From: Neorhizobium huautlense
GTDB lineage: Bacteria > Pseudomonadota > Alphaproteobacteria > Rhizobiales > Rhizobiaceae
Direction: 5' to 3'
NCBI RefSeq assembly: GCF_030811685.1
Contig: NZ_JAUSRF010000007.1
Coordinates: 1-64,000 of the forward strand
Length of the DNA stretch: 64,000 bases
The notes below the pieces were generated by a model. That model was not told the origin of the DNA. It searched no databases and saw only the letters and a list, made by a program, of their open reading frames with translations. Numbering within the stretch: position 1 is the stretch's first letter; each line of letters begins with the position of its first letter. Below are positions 46,477-55,614 of this stretch, piece after piece. The translations under genes were made by a program, and so were the position numbers.

Positions 46477-47037
46477 TTACCTGATCTGAACGTTGTCCAG
46501 CGCGAGGTTCATGTCGAGCACGTTGACGATCCTTTCCGGCGTGAACACACCGCCCGGCGCAAAGGCCTTGTCGGAGATCAGCTTTTCCACCTGACCGGCC
46601 GGAATGTTGCGCGCCTGCGCGATGCGCGCCACCTGATAGAGCGCGGCGCGCTCGGTGATATGCGGATCAAGGCCGGCACCGGAAGCGGCGGCCAGTTCGG
46701 CCGGAAGCGGATTTTCCACTGTTGCCCCATAAGCCGCCACGGCCTGCGCCGCACGATCCGTCAGGTCAGTGCTGGTCGGCGACTTGTTGGAGCCGCCGGC
46801 GCCCGCGCCGTTGTAATCGACCGCCGAAGGACGCGGCCAGAAATAGCGCGGCTGCGTAAAAGCCTGCGCCAGCTGACGGCTGCCGATGACGGTGCCGTCT
46901 GCCCTTGTGATGATCGAGGCTTCGGCCGTGTCGGGCGTGACCGCCCGACCGACCGCCCAGACGGCTGCGGAATAGGCGCCGACGCAGATGGCCATTGTGG
47001 CGACGGTGATGCGAAGGCTGGAGATGAGAGTTTCCAT
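46477..47037 (-). CDS. kdpC: Potassium-transporting ATPase subunit C
   Basis: This 186-residue protein has one N-terminal membrane helix (RITVATMAICVGAYSAAVWAV) and the KdpC extracytoplasmic domain (LAQAFTQPRYFWPRPSAVDYN, GSNKSPTSTDL). KdpC helps couple KdpA and KdpB in the high-affinity K+ pump. It follows kdpA by 12 bases and is the last gene before a hairpin. Confidence 0.95.
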   Translation of the reverse strand: METLISSLRITVATMAICVGAYSAAVWAVGRAVTPDTAEASIITRADGTVIGSRQLAQAFTQPRYFWPRPSAVDYNGAGAGGSNKSPTSTDLTDRAAQAVAAYGATVENPLPAELAAASGAGLDPHITERAALYQVARIAQARNIPAGQVEKLISDKAFAPGGVFTPERIVNVLDMNLALDNVQIR

Positions 47038-47049
47038 GATCTGGGCCTC

Positions 47050-48726
47050 CTATTTCATGAGGGTGACGTGTTCGGCGATCGGGCCGAGCGTGGCGGCGGG
47101 AAAGAAGGTGAGCGCACCGACGATGATGACGGTTGCCGTCAGCATGCCGGCAAACGTGCCGTCTTCGACCGAAAGCGTGCCGGAGGATTCCGTTGCCCGG
47201 CGTTTGGCCGACAGCGAGCCGATAATGGCAAGCGGCAGGATGATCGGGATGAAACGGGCAAACAGCATGACCAGACCGGTGGCGATGTTCCAGGCGACCG
47301 TGTTGTCGCCCAGCCCCTCGAAGCCGGAGCCGTTATTGGCGGCAGCCGACGAGAATTCGTAGAGGATCTCGCTGAAACCGTGCGGGCCGATATTGTTGAG
47401 CGTCGCCGCACCCCATGGCGTGGCGGCAAAGATCGCCGTGCCGACCAGAATGAAGAAGCCGTGCGACAGAAGCCCCATCATGGCAAACTTCACTTCCTTC
47501 GCCTCGACCCGCCAGCCGAGATATTCCGGCGTGCGGCCGATCATCATGCCGGCAATGAAGACGCCGACGATGATGTAGAGGAACATGTTGACCATGCCGA
47601 CGCCGACGCCGCCGAAATCCTCGTTCAGCCACATGCCGATCATCGGCATCATGCCGGTCAGCGGATTGAGGCTGTCATGCATGGCATTGACGGAGCCGTT
47701 GCTGGTCGAGGTGGTCAACACCGCCCAGAGCGGCCCGGCGGACGCGCCGAAACGCAGTTCCTTGCCTTCGAGATTCCCCACATCCTGAGTGATCGGTAGA
47801 TCGTTGAAGGCCTGCGTTGGAACGGATTCGAAGCCGACAGCGCCTGCTATGCGTGTGCCCATGAGGATCAGCATCACGGTGAAAAGCACAGCGGCATGTT
47901 TCATGCGGCCAATGATACGACCGAACATCCACACACAGGCCATCGGGATGATGATGATCGATATGGTCTGCACGACGTTCGACCAGAAGCTGGGGTTTTC
48001 CAGCGGATGCGTCGAGTTCGGGCCAAAAAAGCCACCGCCATTGGTGCCGAGCTGTTTTATGGAAACAAAGGCGGCAACGGGGCCACGGGCGATGGTCTGC
48101 TGGATACCTTCAAGCGTTGTCGCCACGACCGAACCATGAAAGGTCATCGGCAACCCGGTCAGCAGCAACAGAACGGCAACGATGAAGGCCGCGGGCAACA
48201 GCACCAGGAATGTCGCGCGCTGCACATCGACGAAGAAATTGCCGAGCGCCCGGCCGGCAAGACCGCGTGACAATGCAGCCAGCACGGCGAGACCAACGGC
48301 TGCCGAAACGAACTGCAACCACATCAGCGCGGCGAGCTGCGAGAAATAGCTCATCACCACTTCGCCGGAATAATGCTGCAGGTTGGTGTTGGCGACAAAG
48401 GATGCCGTCGTGTTGAAGTTCAGGCTGCCTTCGATGGCCGTTTTGGCATCAGGATTGAGCGGCAGATATTGCTGCAGCGCCAGGATGGCAAAGCAGGTGA
48501 CGAACAGCACGAGATTGAAACCGAGAAGGGAAACGACATAACGTTTCCAGCCCTGCTCCTGCCGTGTGACGGAACCGCCTATCGCCTGAAACAGCGCGGT
48601 GAAACCGTTCGGCTTTCCCTGCCCTCCGGCAGGGTCCATGGCCCACGCCATGTAACGACCGAGCGGCCAGGAAAGCAGCGCCGTTCCACCGAGTATGAAG
48701 CATACGAAGAGAATTGCCTGTGTCAT
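47050..48726 (-). CDS. kdpA: Potassium-transporting ATPase subunit A
   Basis: This 558-residue K+ channel-like subunit has repeated pore-loop motifs (SFVANTNLQHYSGE, KQLGTNGGGFFGPNSTHPLENP, TSTSNGSVNAMHDSLNPL, AAANNGSGFEG). The start at 48726 follows GGAGA by a few bases; an upstream in-frame start is rejected. In most bacteria kdpA precedes kdpB; here it follows it. Confidence 0.96.
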   Translation of the reverse strand: MTQAILFVCFILGGTALLSWPLGRYMAWAMDPAGGQGKPNGFTALFQAIGGSVTRQEQGWKRYVVSLLGFNLVLFVTCFAILALQQYLPLNPDAKTAIEGSLNFNTTASFVANTNLQHYSGEVVMSYFSQLAALMWLQFVSAAVGLAVLAALSRGLAGRALGNFFVDVQRATFLVLLPAAFIVAVLLLLTGLPMTFHGSVVATTLEGIQQTIARGPVAAFVSIKQLGTNGGGFFGPNSTHPLENPSFWSNVVQTISIIIIPMACVWMFGRIIGRMKHAAVLFTVMLILMGTRIAGAVGFESVPTQAFNDLPITQDVGNLEGKELRFGASAGPLWAVLTTSTSNGSVNAMHDSLNPLTGMMPMIGMWLNEDFGGVGVGMVNMFLYIIVGVFIAGMMIGRTPEYLGWRVEAKEVKFAMMGLLSHGFFILVGTAIFAATPWGAATLNNIGPHGFSEILYEFSSAAANNGSGFEGLGDNTVAWNIATGLVMLFARFIPIILPLAIIGSLSAKRRATESSGTLSVEDGTFAGMLTATVIIVGALTFFPAATLGPIAEHVTLMK

Positions 48727-48742
48727 CGAAATGTCTCCGGCC

Positions 48743-48823
48743 TCAGGCGCGATCGAGCGCGGAGGCGAGGGCAAACAGCAGTCCGAAGACGACCAGCCCG
48801 AGGATGAGGTAAAGAATGGTCAT
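48743..48823 (-). CDS. 26-residue membrane peptide between kdpB and kdpA
   Basis: ATG at 48823 and stop TGA at 48743. The peptide begins MTILYLILGLVVFGLLFAL and ends LDRA: a single helix. It starts 12 bases after kdpB and ends 16 bases before kdpA. It differs from the KdpF-like peptide at 51140-51229, so it is a second tiny Kdp-associated peptide rather than a copy. Confidence 0.65.
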   Translation of the reverse strand: MTILYLILGLVVFGLLFALASALDRA

Positions 48824-48835
48824 AAAAGTCTCCGA

Positions 48836-50905
48836 TCAGGCGAGGTTGAGGGCGACGATGATCATGTCGATCAGCTTGATACCGATGAAGGGCACGACGA
48901 GACCGCCAAGGCCGTAGATGAGCAGGTTGCGGCGCAAGAGCGGGCCGGCGCCGATCGCCTTGTAGGCAACGCCCTTCAAAGCCAGCGGGATCAGCGCGAT
49001 GATGATCAAGGCGTTGAAGATGATGGCCGACAGGATGGCGCTTTGCGGCGAATGCAGGCCCATGATGTTGAGCGCTTCGAGGCCCGGATAAAGCGTCACG
49101 AACATGGCCGGGATGATGGCGAAATATTTGGCCACGTCATTGGCAATCGAAAACGTCGTCAGCGAACCGCGCGTCATCAGCAACTGTTTGCCGATCTCGA
49201 CGATCTCGATGAGTTTTGTCGGATCGCTGTCGAGATCGACCATGTTGCCGGCTTCGCGGGCGGCGACCGTGCCGGTATTCATGGCCACGCCGACATCGGC
49301 CTGCGCCAGTGCCGGCGCATCATTGGTGCCGTCGCCGCACATGGCAACCAGCTTGCCCTTGGCCTGTTCGTCACGGATCAGTTGCAGCTTGTTTTCCGGT
49401 GTTGCCTGCGCCAGAAAATCATCGACGCCTGCTTCGGCGGCAATCGCTGCTGCCGTCATCGGGTTGTCGCCGGTGATCATGACGGTGCGGATGCCCATCT
49501 TCCTGAGTTCGGCAAAACGCTCGCGGATGCCGCCCTTGACGATATCCTTGAGGTGGACGATGCCGAGCAGTTTTCCATCCCGCGCCACGGCGAGCGGCGT
49601 GCCGCCGGCCCTGGCGATTTCGTCGGCAATCGCCTGCCCTTCCCGGATTGCCGCTTCAGACATCGCGTTGCCGCCGGCGACCGACTGCAATTGCAGATGT
49701 TTGAAGACGGAATCGACCGCGCCCTTGCGGATCGAGGCACCGTCGAAATCGACACCGCTCATGCGGCTCTGGGCAGTGAAGGGCACGAATGTGGCGTGCA
49801 ACTCTTTCATGTCGCGGGCACGGATGCCGTATTTTTCCTTGGCGAGGACCACGATGGAGCGACCTTCCGGCGTTTCGTCGGCAAGCGAGGAAAGCTGGGC
49901 CGCATCGGCCAGTTCCTGTTCGGAAACGCCTTTGACCGGACGGAACTCGGTGGCCTGCCGATTGCCGAGCGTGATCGTGCCGGTCTTGTCGAGCAGCAGC
50001 GTATCAACGTCACCGGCAGCTTCCACCGCACGGCCGGACATGGCGAGCACGTTGAAACGCACGAGGCGGTCCATGCCGGCAATGCCGATGGCCGAGAGAA
50101 GCGCGCCGATCGTGGTCGGGATCAGTGTCACGAACAGCGCGACGAGCACGACGATCGGGATGGCGCCGCCGGCATAGGAGGCGAAGGCCGGGATGGTGGC
50201 GGTGGCCATGACAAAAATCAGCGTCATTGCGGCGAGCAGGATGTTGAGCGCGATTTCGTTCGGCGTCTTCTGGCGTTCGGCCCCTTCGACCAGCGCGATC
50301 ATGCGGTCGATGAAGGTGGAACCGGCAGCGGCGGTGATGCGCACCTTGATCCAGTCGGACAGAACCTGCGTCCCGCCGGTCACGGCCGAGCGGTCGCCGC
50401 CGGATTCGCGGATGACAGGCGCGGATTCACCGGTAATCGCCGCTTCGTTGACCGATGCGATGCCCTCGATGATCTCGCCATCGGACGGAATGATGTCGCC
50501 GGCTTCGACCAGCACGATATCGTTGACCTTGAGCGCGGTGCCGGGGACCTCTTTCCACGCGCGACCATCGGCGGAGGTGAGAAGTTTTGCCTGCGTTTCG
50601 GTGCGGGTTTTTCGCAGGCTTTCCGCTTGCGCCTTGCCGCGGCCTTCGGCGACGGCTTCGGCGAAATTGGCGAACAGCACCGTAAACCAGAGCCACAGGA
50701 TGATCTGGAAGGAAAAGCCGAGGCCTTCCGCGCCGGTCGCCAAATCCTTGACGAACAGGATGGTGGTGAGTGCGGAGACGATGGACACCACGAACATGAC
50801 CGGATTTTTGGCCATGGTTCGCGGATCAAGCTTGGTGAAAGCGCCGCCGATGGCAGGCACGAGGATGCGGGCATCGAACATGCTCGCGCTTTTGGGCTGG
50901 CTCAT
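48836..50905 (-). CDS. kdpB: Potassium-transporting P-type ATPase subunit B
   Basis: This 689-residue P-type ATPase has the phosphorylated Asp in [13 protein letters not shown], actuator loop [15 protein letters not shown], and hinge [22 protein letters not shown]. It hydrolyses ATP to drive K+ uptake through KdpA. The start at 50905 was chosen because an ATG 4 codons earlier adds a non-conserved lead. All catalytic motifs are intact. Confidence 0.97.
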   Translation of the reverse strand: MSQPKSASMFDARILVPAIGGAFTKLDPRTMAKNPVMFVVSIVSALTTILFVKDLATGAEGLGFSFQIILWLWFTVLFANFAEAVAEGRGKAQAESLRKTRTETQAKLLTSADGRAWKEVPGTALKVNDIVLVEAGDIIPSDGEIIEGIASVNEAAITGESAPVIRESGGDRSAVTGGTQVLSDWIKVRITAAAGSTFIDRMIALVEGAERQKTPNEIALNILLAAMTLIFVMATATIPAFASYAGGAIPIVVLVALFVTLIPTTIGALLSAIGIAGMDRLVRFNVLAMSGRAVEAAGDVDTLLLDKTGTITLGNRQATEFRPVKGVSEQELADAAQLSSLADETPEGRSIVVLAKEKYGIRARDMKELHATFVPFTAQSRMSGVDFDGASIRKGAVDSVFKHLQLQSVAGGNAMSEAAIREGQAIADEIARAGGTPLAVARDGKLLGIVHLKDIVKGGIRERFAELRKMGIRTVMITGDNPMTAAAIAAEAGVDDFLAQATPENKLQLIRDEQAKGKLVAMCGDGTNDAPALAQADVGVAMNTGTVAAREAGNMVDLDSDPTKLIEIVEIGKQLLMTRGSLTTFSIANDVAKYFAIIPAMFVTLYPGLEALNIMGLHSPQSAILSAIIFNALIIIALIPLALKGVAYKAIGAGPLLRRNLLIYGLGGLVVPFIGIKLIDMIIVALNLA

Positions 50906-50970
50906 ACGAGACCCCATTACATGTTGAGAGAATTGGAAAGCGCCGGAAGGCCTGTGTCAGACAGACTTGG

Positions 50971-51129
50971 TCAGACAGCCTGCGTCAGTCGCAGGATCAA
51001 CGACAGTACGGCGACACCAAGCCCGGACACCAGACACATGGCCAGAATGATGCTGGAAGCCCGGCAAAGCTGTCTGTTATCAATCAGTCGCTCGACGGAT
51101 TGGCGGCAGTGTTTGGTCAGATAGAACAT
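50971..51129 (-). CDS. Small single-helix protein in the kdp operon
   Basis: 52 residues, MFYLTKHCRQSVERLIDNRQ..., a basic N-terminal half and a C-terminal membrane helix (ASSIILAMCLVSGLGVAVLSLIL). It lies between kdpF and kdpB. I do not recognise a family. The frame is open and the position fits an operon gene, but no conservation evidence is available here. Confidence 0.5.
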   Translation of the reverse strand: MFYLTKHCRQSVERLIDNRQLCRASSIILAMCLVSGLGVAVLSLILRLTQAV

Positions 51130-51139
51130 CACGAGTGCC

Positions 51140-51229
51140 TCAGAACCGTTCCGGTCGCCACAGCGCATAGGCGAGATAGACGGTAATCAGAACCGTCACG
51201 CCCCCGCTCAGGATATAGTCGAATGCCAT
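51140..51229 (-). CDS. kdpF: KdpF-like subunit of the potassium pump
   Basis: 29 residues from the ATG at 51229 (MAFDYILSGGVTVLITVYLA... ending RPERF). One membrane helix and the PERF tail match KdpF, which stabilises the KdpABC complex. It is the first gene of the operon; kdpDE sensor genes are not in the window. Confidence 0.8.
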   Translation of the reverse strand: MAFDYILSGGVTVLITVYLAYALWRPERF

Positions 51230-51447
51230 TGTCAGCCCCTTGGATACCATCGCCGGCACGATATTCCGGCAAGGCTCATGTGCGCCTTGGGGGCGTAGGA
51301 ATTCGAGACGGGGAGCGGGTGAAAGAAATAGGAATCCTATAGGGATTTGGTGCGCACGGATGCGGGGCGGCCCGGACATGGGAGGCGAGCGCATGGCGGC
51401 GTATTCGCGCGACGACACGGCAGATCGGGATCACGGGGGGAGAAATT

Positions 51448-51500
51448 TTCCCCTCTCCCGGGAAGTCCTTGTGACTTTCAGACTTATCGGGAGAGGGGAA
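51448..51500. terminator. Large perfect inverted repeat beside the tRNA remnant
   Basis: TTCCCCTCTCCCG (51448-51460) and its exact complement CGGGAGAGGGGAA (51488-51500) enclose 27 bases. It directly follows the CCA end of the minus-strand tRNA-like sequence, so it could be that gene's terminator. Confidence 0.6.
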
Positions 51501-51550
51501 TGGTACGGTTGAGTGGGGTCGAACCACCGACCTCAGGTGCCACAAACCTA
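51501..51550 (-). other. tRNA 3'-end-like remnant, probable attachment site
   Basis: On the minus strand the last ~50 bases form a T arm (GGTGG, TTCGACC, CCACT), a 3' acceptor strand CAACCGT, a discriminator A and an encoded CCA. The 5' half (D arm and matching acceptor) is not present upstream. This is the footprint left by an element that inserted into a tRNA 3' end. The identity of the tRNA is uncertain (Leu- or His-like features both occur). Confidence 0.6.
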
Positions 51551-51747
51551 AAGCCTAGCGTTATCGCAAGACTCCGATGGAATTCGGAGTATTTTATTTT
51601 TCTCCAATATGTTGACATATAACGATATTTTTCAATAACTGTCCTCAATTCAAGACAACAGCATACTCCCCTGGTAGCCTCAGAAAGACCTCAAATTCGA
51701 CAGGCAAATGTTCCAGACGTGTTCCAGAAAACGAATTGAAGACATCA

Positions 51748-53274
51748 ATGACAACGATTTCCGAGAAAGCAGACCTCCGTCCCTCGCACCTATCTGACTT
51801 CCTGAAAGCCGCCCGCCCAGGCCACAAAGGCAGCCACTACATCACCGACCTCAAATGCACAGGTCTTTCGCTTCGCCTGAAGGGTGAGAAGGTAGCCTTC
51901 TTTCTGCGTTACAAGGGCATCAGCAAAACGCTCGGTTGGGCGCATGAGGGAGAGGGCTGGTATATCCCCTCGATCAAAGCCGCACGGGAACTGGCCGACA
52001 AGGTCAAGCGACAGATCGATTTCGGCGGCGAGCCCTACGCCGAGGAGTTTCTACGGCAGCATCACCATGTCGTCGAAAACAACCTCAACCTCTCGCATGA
52101 CGATATCATTCGGGAAATGCGCCCGAAGAGCGGAACGTGGACGTTACAGCGGTGCATTGAGAAGACGATCGAGGACAAGACGGACAGCAAGGCGACGAAG
52201 CCGTGGAGGGATACAACCGTATCCACTTTGAAGTCGACATTCTCAAAACCAGAATTCGCCGACCTTTTGAACATGCCGGCCGTAAATCTGAAAAGGGCCG
52301 ACATCGAACGCATTCGCGACGTAATGCTCAAGAAGCATGCCTCCCCCTCCCCTGCGGGGAAAGCAGTATCAAACGTCAGCACTATTCTCAGCCATTGCCA
52401 ATCTGTTCATGGTGGACAATCCGGTCTTGAACGCGTCGACCCGTGGTGGAAGCTTTTGACGGTCGGTCGCACCGTCAAACCTCGTACCCGCAATCCCGGG
52501 TTGGAGGGATTGGCCAAAACCCTGATACTCACCGACATTTACACCACAAAACGCCTGCCGGGACGCATGCAGGCAAAGCATGATCATAAGTATGGCATCC
52601 GCGATGGCGTTGCCGCTGCATTCCACTGGGTATGCCTTACCGCCCAAAGGCAGGGCGCTGCATTGGCCATACAAAGAGCAGACTACATTCCCGACCCTGA
52701 CAATGAAGGCTGGTATCTAGCAGCCTGGGGCGAAGGTATCATGAAGGCTGGAGTTGCCCACGTCCTTCCGATACCGCCGCGCCTGGTCCAACACATGGCC
52801 GATAAGTTCGAACTGGTAAAGAGAACTGATAGCCAATGGCTGTTGCCTTCAGAGCGGGGACTAAACGACATTCACATTCACCGCTCCTCGACCCTTGCTG
52901 TCGTCCAGCGCCTGGGCGCACGAGACACCCTCACGAGGAAGCGGGCAATGGCGGTCGATCTACTGTCGGCAAACGGTATCAAATGGTGGACACCACACGA
53001 TCTGCGCCGGACCATCACCAAGGTCTTGGACGAGGCCGGCATTCCTGGTGGCGCGTCGGTGGTACTTGCTCACGAAGTGAGACGAACCGACAAGTTGGAT
53101 GTCGAAGGCGATGACAGCAGAGAGCAGCGGATCGCGCGCATCACCAGATTGGCCTACGGCGGCGCACAACATCTGCAACTCAAGCGCAAGGCGATGAAAA
53201 TCTGGGCGGATGCAGTTCTGGATGAGTACGACATCCTCAAATCAGAATGGATGCCGGCCCAGAGCAATCTCTAG
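51748..53274 (+). CDS. int: Tyrosine recombinase (phage-type integrase)
   Basis: 508 residues from the ATG at 51748. The N-terminus is a DNA-binding arm; the catalytic part has the first Arg in CLTAQRQGAALAIQ, the box HDLRRT (His417, Arg420), a second His442 in VLAHEV and the probable nucleophile Tyr470 in TRLAYGGAQHLQ. This end pattern (KRKAMKIWAD) matches integrases of tRNA-targeting islands. It lies about 200 bases from the tRNA remnant, as expected. All catalytic residues appear to be in place. Confidence 0.92.
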   Translation: MTTISEKADLRPSHLSDFLKAARPGHKGSHYITDLKCTGLSLRLKGEKVAFFLRYKGISKTLGWAHEGEGWYIPSIKAARELADKVKRQIDFGGEPYAEEFLRQHHHVVENNLNLSHDDIIREMRPKSGTWTLQRCIEKTIEDKTDSKATKPWRDTTVSTLKSTFSKPEFADLLNMPAVNLKRADIERIRDVMLKKHASPSPAGKAVSNVSTILSHCQSVHGGQSGLERVDPWWKLLTVGRTVKPRTRNPGLEGLAKTLILTDIYTTKRLPGRMQAKHDHKYGIRDGVAAAFHWVCLTAQRQGAALAIQRADYIPDPDNEGWYLAAWGEGIMKAGVAHVLPIPPRLVQHMADKFELVKRTDSQWLLPSERGLNDIHIHRSSTLAVVQRLGARDTLTRKRAMAVDLLSANGIKWWTPHDLRRTITKVLDEAGIPGGASVVLAHEVRRTDKLDVEGDDSREQRIARITRLAYGGAQHLQLKRKAMKIWADAVLDEYDILKSEWMPAQSNL

Positions 53275-53323
53275 ATTTATGATCAGCCGACCATTCACGA
53301 GCTAGCCCCCCCTTATCTCTCTA

Positions 53324-54193
53324 CTAACTCGCTAGATGAGAACGCCACGCATCCTTTTTCTCTCTAAAAGCCAGCAGCTCTTCGACATACGTTTTGAAGG
53401 GGCCGTTATACGACTCAACTGACCCGGTGTTCCTTATTACCGCTTCAGCCGTAGCCAACTCGACAAGATCGCCTCGCGATCTAGATCGGATCGAAAGCCC
53501 CTCGTCTGATGAACGATCCTCGGCAATCCTTCGGCAGTCTTCAACGTGCTTGTCGTAAATATGCAGAGAAGTTGCGTAGTGATGGTACTCACCTAATTCT
53601 ACATTTAAGTCGAGGCTCATTAATTCCTGCATATAAGTGAACAGAAAAACGTCATATGGCACGCCCAAAAACAGATCATTGCTCCGCATAAACGTAAATA
53701 GGTCAAGGCGACCATTCCGAAGAAGGAACTGAATACTGCTCACGCAACTGATGTCTTTCGATTTTTCTAAATCTTCATCGTTGTTTATGAAGCTGAATGT
53801 TGCGCGTCGAGTTGATGGATCGTGTTTGAATAAACTCACCAAACGTTGCCATGCAGATGAACCGCTTGCGTCGACTGCCATTAGCTTTCTACCATAGCAG
53901 CTACCCGCTACCCGTTCGCCATCATCGGTGAAATTTCGCCAAGCGCCGGCGTAATAGGCAAGCGCCTCAACGTCATCGTCGCCACGAATATGCCAACCAA
54001 GTTCACCTAAGGCCAACGGCAAGCTAAACTTCCGGGAAGCTAGCGTGATTTCTCGTGCCAGCGGATTGGTGAGTGTGAAGCTGACACCTAGCGTTTCAAT
54101 CGTACCAGAGCCGCGTGGGGCAGAGCGTGTCCCATTAGTTAGAACATATCCGGCCAATTTGGCGAGCATGTCGTTTGCGTTATCAAACCTCAT
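53324..54193 (-). CDS. Thymidylate-synthase-fold enzyme, likely dCMP-specific (hydroxy)methylase
   Basis: 289 residues aligning with thymidylate synthase along its length. It has RGSGTIETLG (Arg27 near the phosphate), the nucleophile Cys150 in DISCVSSIQF, MRSNDLFLGVPYD (Arg170, Asp173, Asp181), and HIYDKH (His211, Tyr213). The residue equal to E. coli Asn177, which selects dUMP, is Asp181 here. An Asp at this place is what makes phage dCMP hydroxymethylase specific for dCMP. I therefore infer a cytosine-nucleotide substrate. It overlaps the upstream gene by 4 bases (ATGA), so both are made together. Confidence 0.8.
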   Translation of the reverse strand: MRFDNANDMLAKLAGYVLTNGTRSAPRGSGTIETLGVSFTLTNPLAREITLASRKFSLPLALGELGWHIRGDDDVEALAYYAGAWRNFTDDGERVAGSCYGRKLMAVDASGSSAWQRLVSLFKHDPSTRRATFSFINNDEDLEKSKDISCVSSIQFLLRNGRLDLFTFMRSNDLFLGVPYDVFLFTYMQELMSLDLNVELGEYHHYATSLHIYDKHVEDCRRIAEDRSSDEGLSIRSRSRGDLVELATAEAVIRNTGSVESYNGPFKTYVEELLAFREKKDAWRSHLAS

Positions 54194-54924
54194 TCTGCAC
54201 CTACCTGCCGCTCCTCGGCGGTAGCCTTCTTAGAAGTCGCCTCAAGAACTGTCACCCGCTTTTCGAGGTCGTCGAAGTGGCCTTGATAGGGCCCACTCCA
54301 GGGCATCAAGTAAGTTGATACGGCAATGAAGACGGACAGGAAACCAAGCAGAATAGCTGCCGCAGCACTCCAGAAGAAAATCTTCTCTTTGGCTCCACCT
54401 ATAAGATTGCTGCTAACCTTTTTCGCCAAACCATCGATATCAAGGAAGGTCGATCCGAATGTCTCAATCGCGGCTTTCTTTTTGTCCTCTAGGTAATTAT
54501 TCGCGTCGATTATATAGGCCTTATGTTTCGAGGGGGTCTCGTGTCTGAAAAAGCTCAATCGAAGAAAACTTTCTTTAGGCTTCAAGTAGTACGTCGAGCT
54601 CGAAAAGTTGATAATGGCGGTCGCCAAGGGGCCCTGCCAGCCCGGGTCGACAATTCCGATATTCAGCGCGAGAAGGCCGGAATTGCATAGGCTCGTTTTG
54701 ATGACCGCGTGTGCTGTGATATTGGCGGGAAGCTCAATGCGCTCACGCGATATTACCCATACAATTTCCTGGGGCTTCACAGAGTACCCTTCGCCTCGAT
54801 AGGTGATGCCCGTTGAATCGATTATCGTGTCAACCGACAAATCGTATGAGGTCGCGCTATATCGACCATCGTTATCGAAAGAGACGAGGCGGGCTTCCCT
54901 AATTTCCCTGTCCGTCAGCATCAT
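54190..54924 (-). CDS. Membrane-anchored dCTP deaminase/dUTPase-fold protein, catalytic Glu missing
   Basis: 244 residues. The N-terminal domain has the dCTP deaminase layout (LTDREIREARLV, SATSYDLSVD, AHAVIKTSLCNSGLLAL, GIVDPGWQGPLATAI). In the active enzyme a Glu follows five residues after DPGWSG; here that position is Ala103, and the upstream Arg is Lys76. So deamination is unlikely, and nucleotide binding or sensing is more probable. Residues 182-204 form one membrane helix, then a short coiled coil. An ATG one codon later (54921) is possible. It is divergent from the deaminase at 55003. Confidence 0.75.
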   Translation of the reverse strand: MMLTDREIREARLVSFDNDGRYSATSYDLSVDTIIDSTGITYRGEGYSVKPQEIVWVISRERIELPANITAHAVIKTSLCNSGLLALNIGIVDPGWQGPLATAIINFSSSTYYLKPKESFLRLSFFRHETPSKHKAYIIDANNYLEDKKKAAIETFGSTFLDIDGLAKKVSSNLIGGAKEKIFFWSAAAAILLGFLSVFIAVSTYLMPWSGPYQGHFDDLEKRVTVLEATSKKATAEERQVGAE

Positions 54925-55002
54925 GTCACAAGTACCCCATATGGCAATTGGATGCACGCATACACCAAGCGATGGATGCGCGGAAATACAGAGGAATGCA
55001 AA

Positions 55003-55455
55003 GTGGAACAATTTGACGATGAGATGATGTCACTGGCTCGCCAGGAGGCTAAACGAAGCCCGATTGAAACGAGGAAGGTTGGTGTTGTCATCTCAAGTCC
55101 GTCAGGTGATGTCGTCGCATCAGCATGTAATGAACTATTTGGCGACCTACACCTCCCCGTGCATATCGCCTTGAACGATGATGACTCAAAGACGTTCTGG
55201 GTGGAGCATGCAGAGCGGGCAGCTATCTATTCCGCAGCAAGAAGAGGCATCAGCCTGACTGGATGTTCAGTCTATTCGACACTATTCCCGTGTGCATCCT
55301 GCATGAGAGCCATCATTCAGTCTGGGATTTCTGAACTTGTCGCGCCAGCTCCCGACTACTCGCTTCAAAAATGGTCCGTTGAATTCCAGCATTCAAAATT
55401 GCTTCAGGAAAACTCACCATTAAGATTTCGCCCTTTTGTTGCTGTTGCGGTTTAG
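55003..55455 (+). CDS. dCMP/cytidine deaminase family protein
   Basis: 150 residues from a GTG at 55003, 8 bases after GAGG. Zinc site: HAERAA (His69, Glu71) and PCASC (Cys97, Cys100). The context around it (SVYSTLFPCASCMRAIIQSG) is that of the dCMP deaminase branch, which makes dUMP from dCMP. Start alternatives at 54976 or 54952 exist but have no ribosome site. It is divergent from the two-gene operon on the minus strand with about 78 bases between the starts. Confidence 0.85.
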   Translation: MEQFDDEMMSLARQEAKRSPIETRKVGVVISSPSGDVVASACNELFGDLHLPVHIALNDDDSKTFWVEHAERAAIYSAARRGISLTGCSVYSTLFPCASCMRAIIQSGISELVAPAPDYSLQKWSVEFQHSKLLQENSPLRFRPFVAVAV

Positions 55456-55614
55456 CTTGAGAAAAGCTCGTCTGGTTCAACACGATATCGCAGATGTAGC
55501 TAGGCATCGTCCGAGCGTCTGCGAAATGGCGATGAGCGCAGGTTGCCACGCGGGGGCGAGAGACCTTTACTTGGAAAGGGCCGCAGCAGCCCTCTCGGGC
55601 GCGATGGAGAACTA

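Noticed and set aside
48695..51124. Plus-strand open frame of 809 codons opposite kdpB
   Set aside because: A codon-bias shadow of kdpB; the P-type ATPase motifs are on the minus strand.
51347..51622. Open frame reading MVRLSGVEPPTSGATNLKPS
   Set aside because: It is the translation of the tRNA remnant region; this kind of peptide is a common artefact of tRNA sequence, not a gene.
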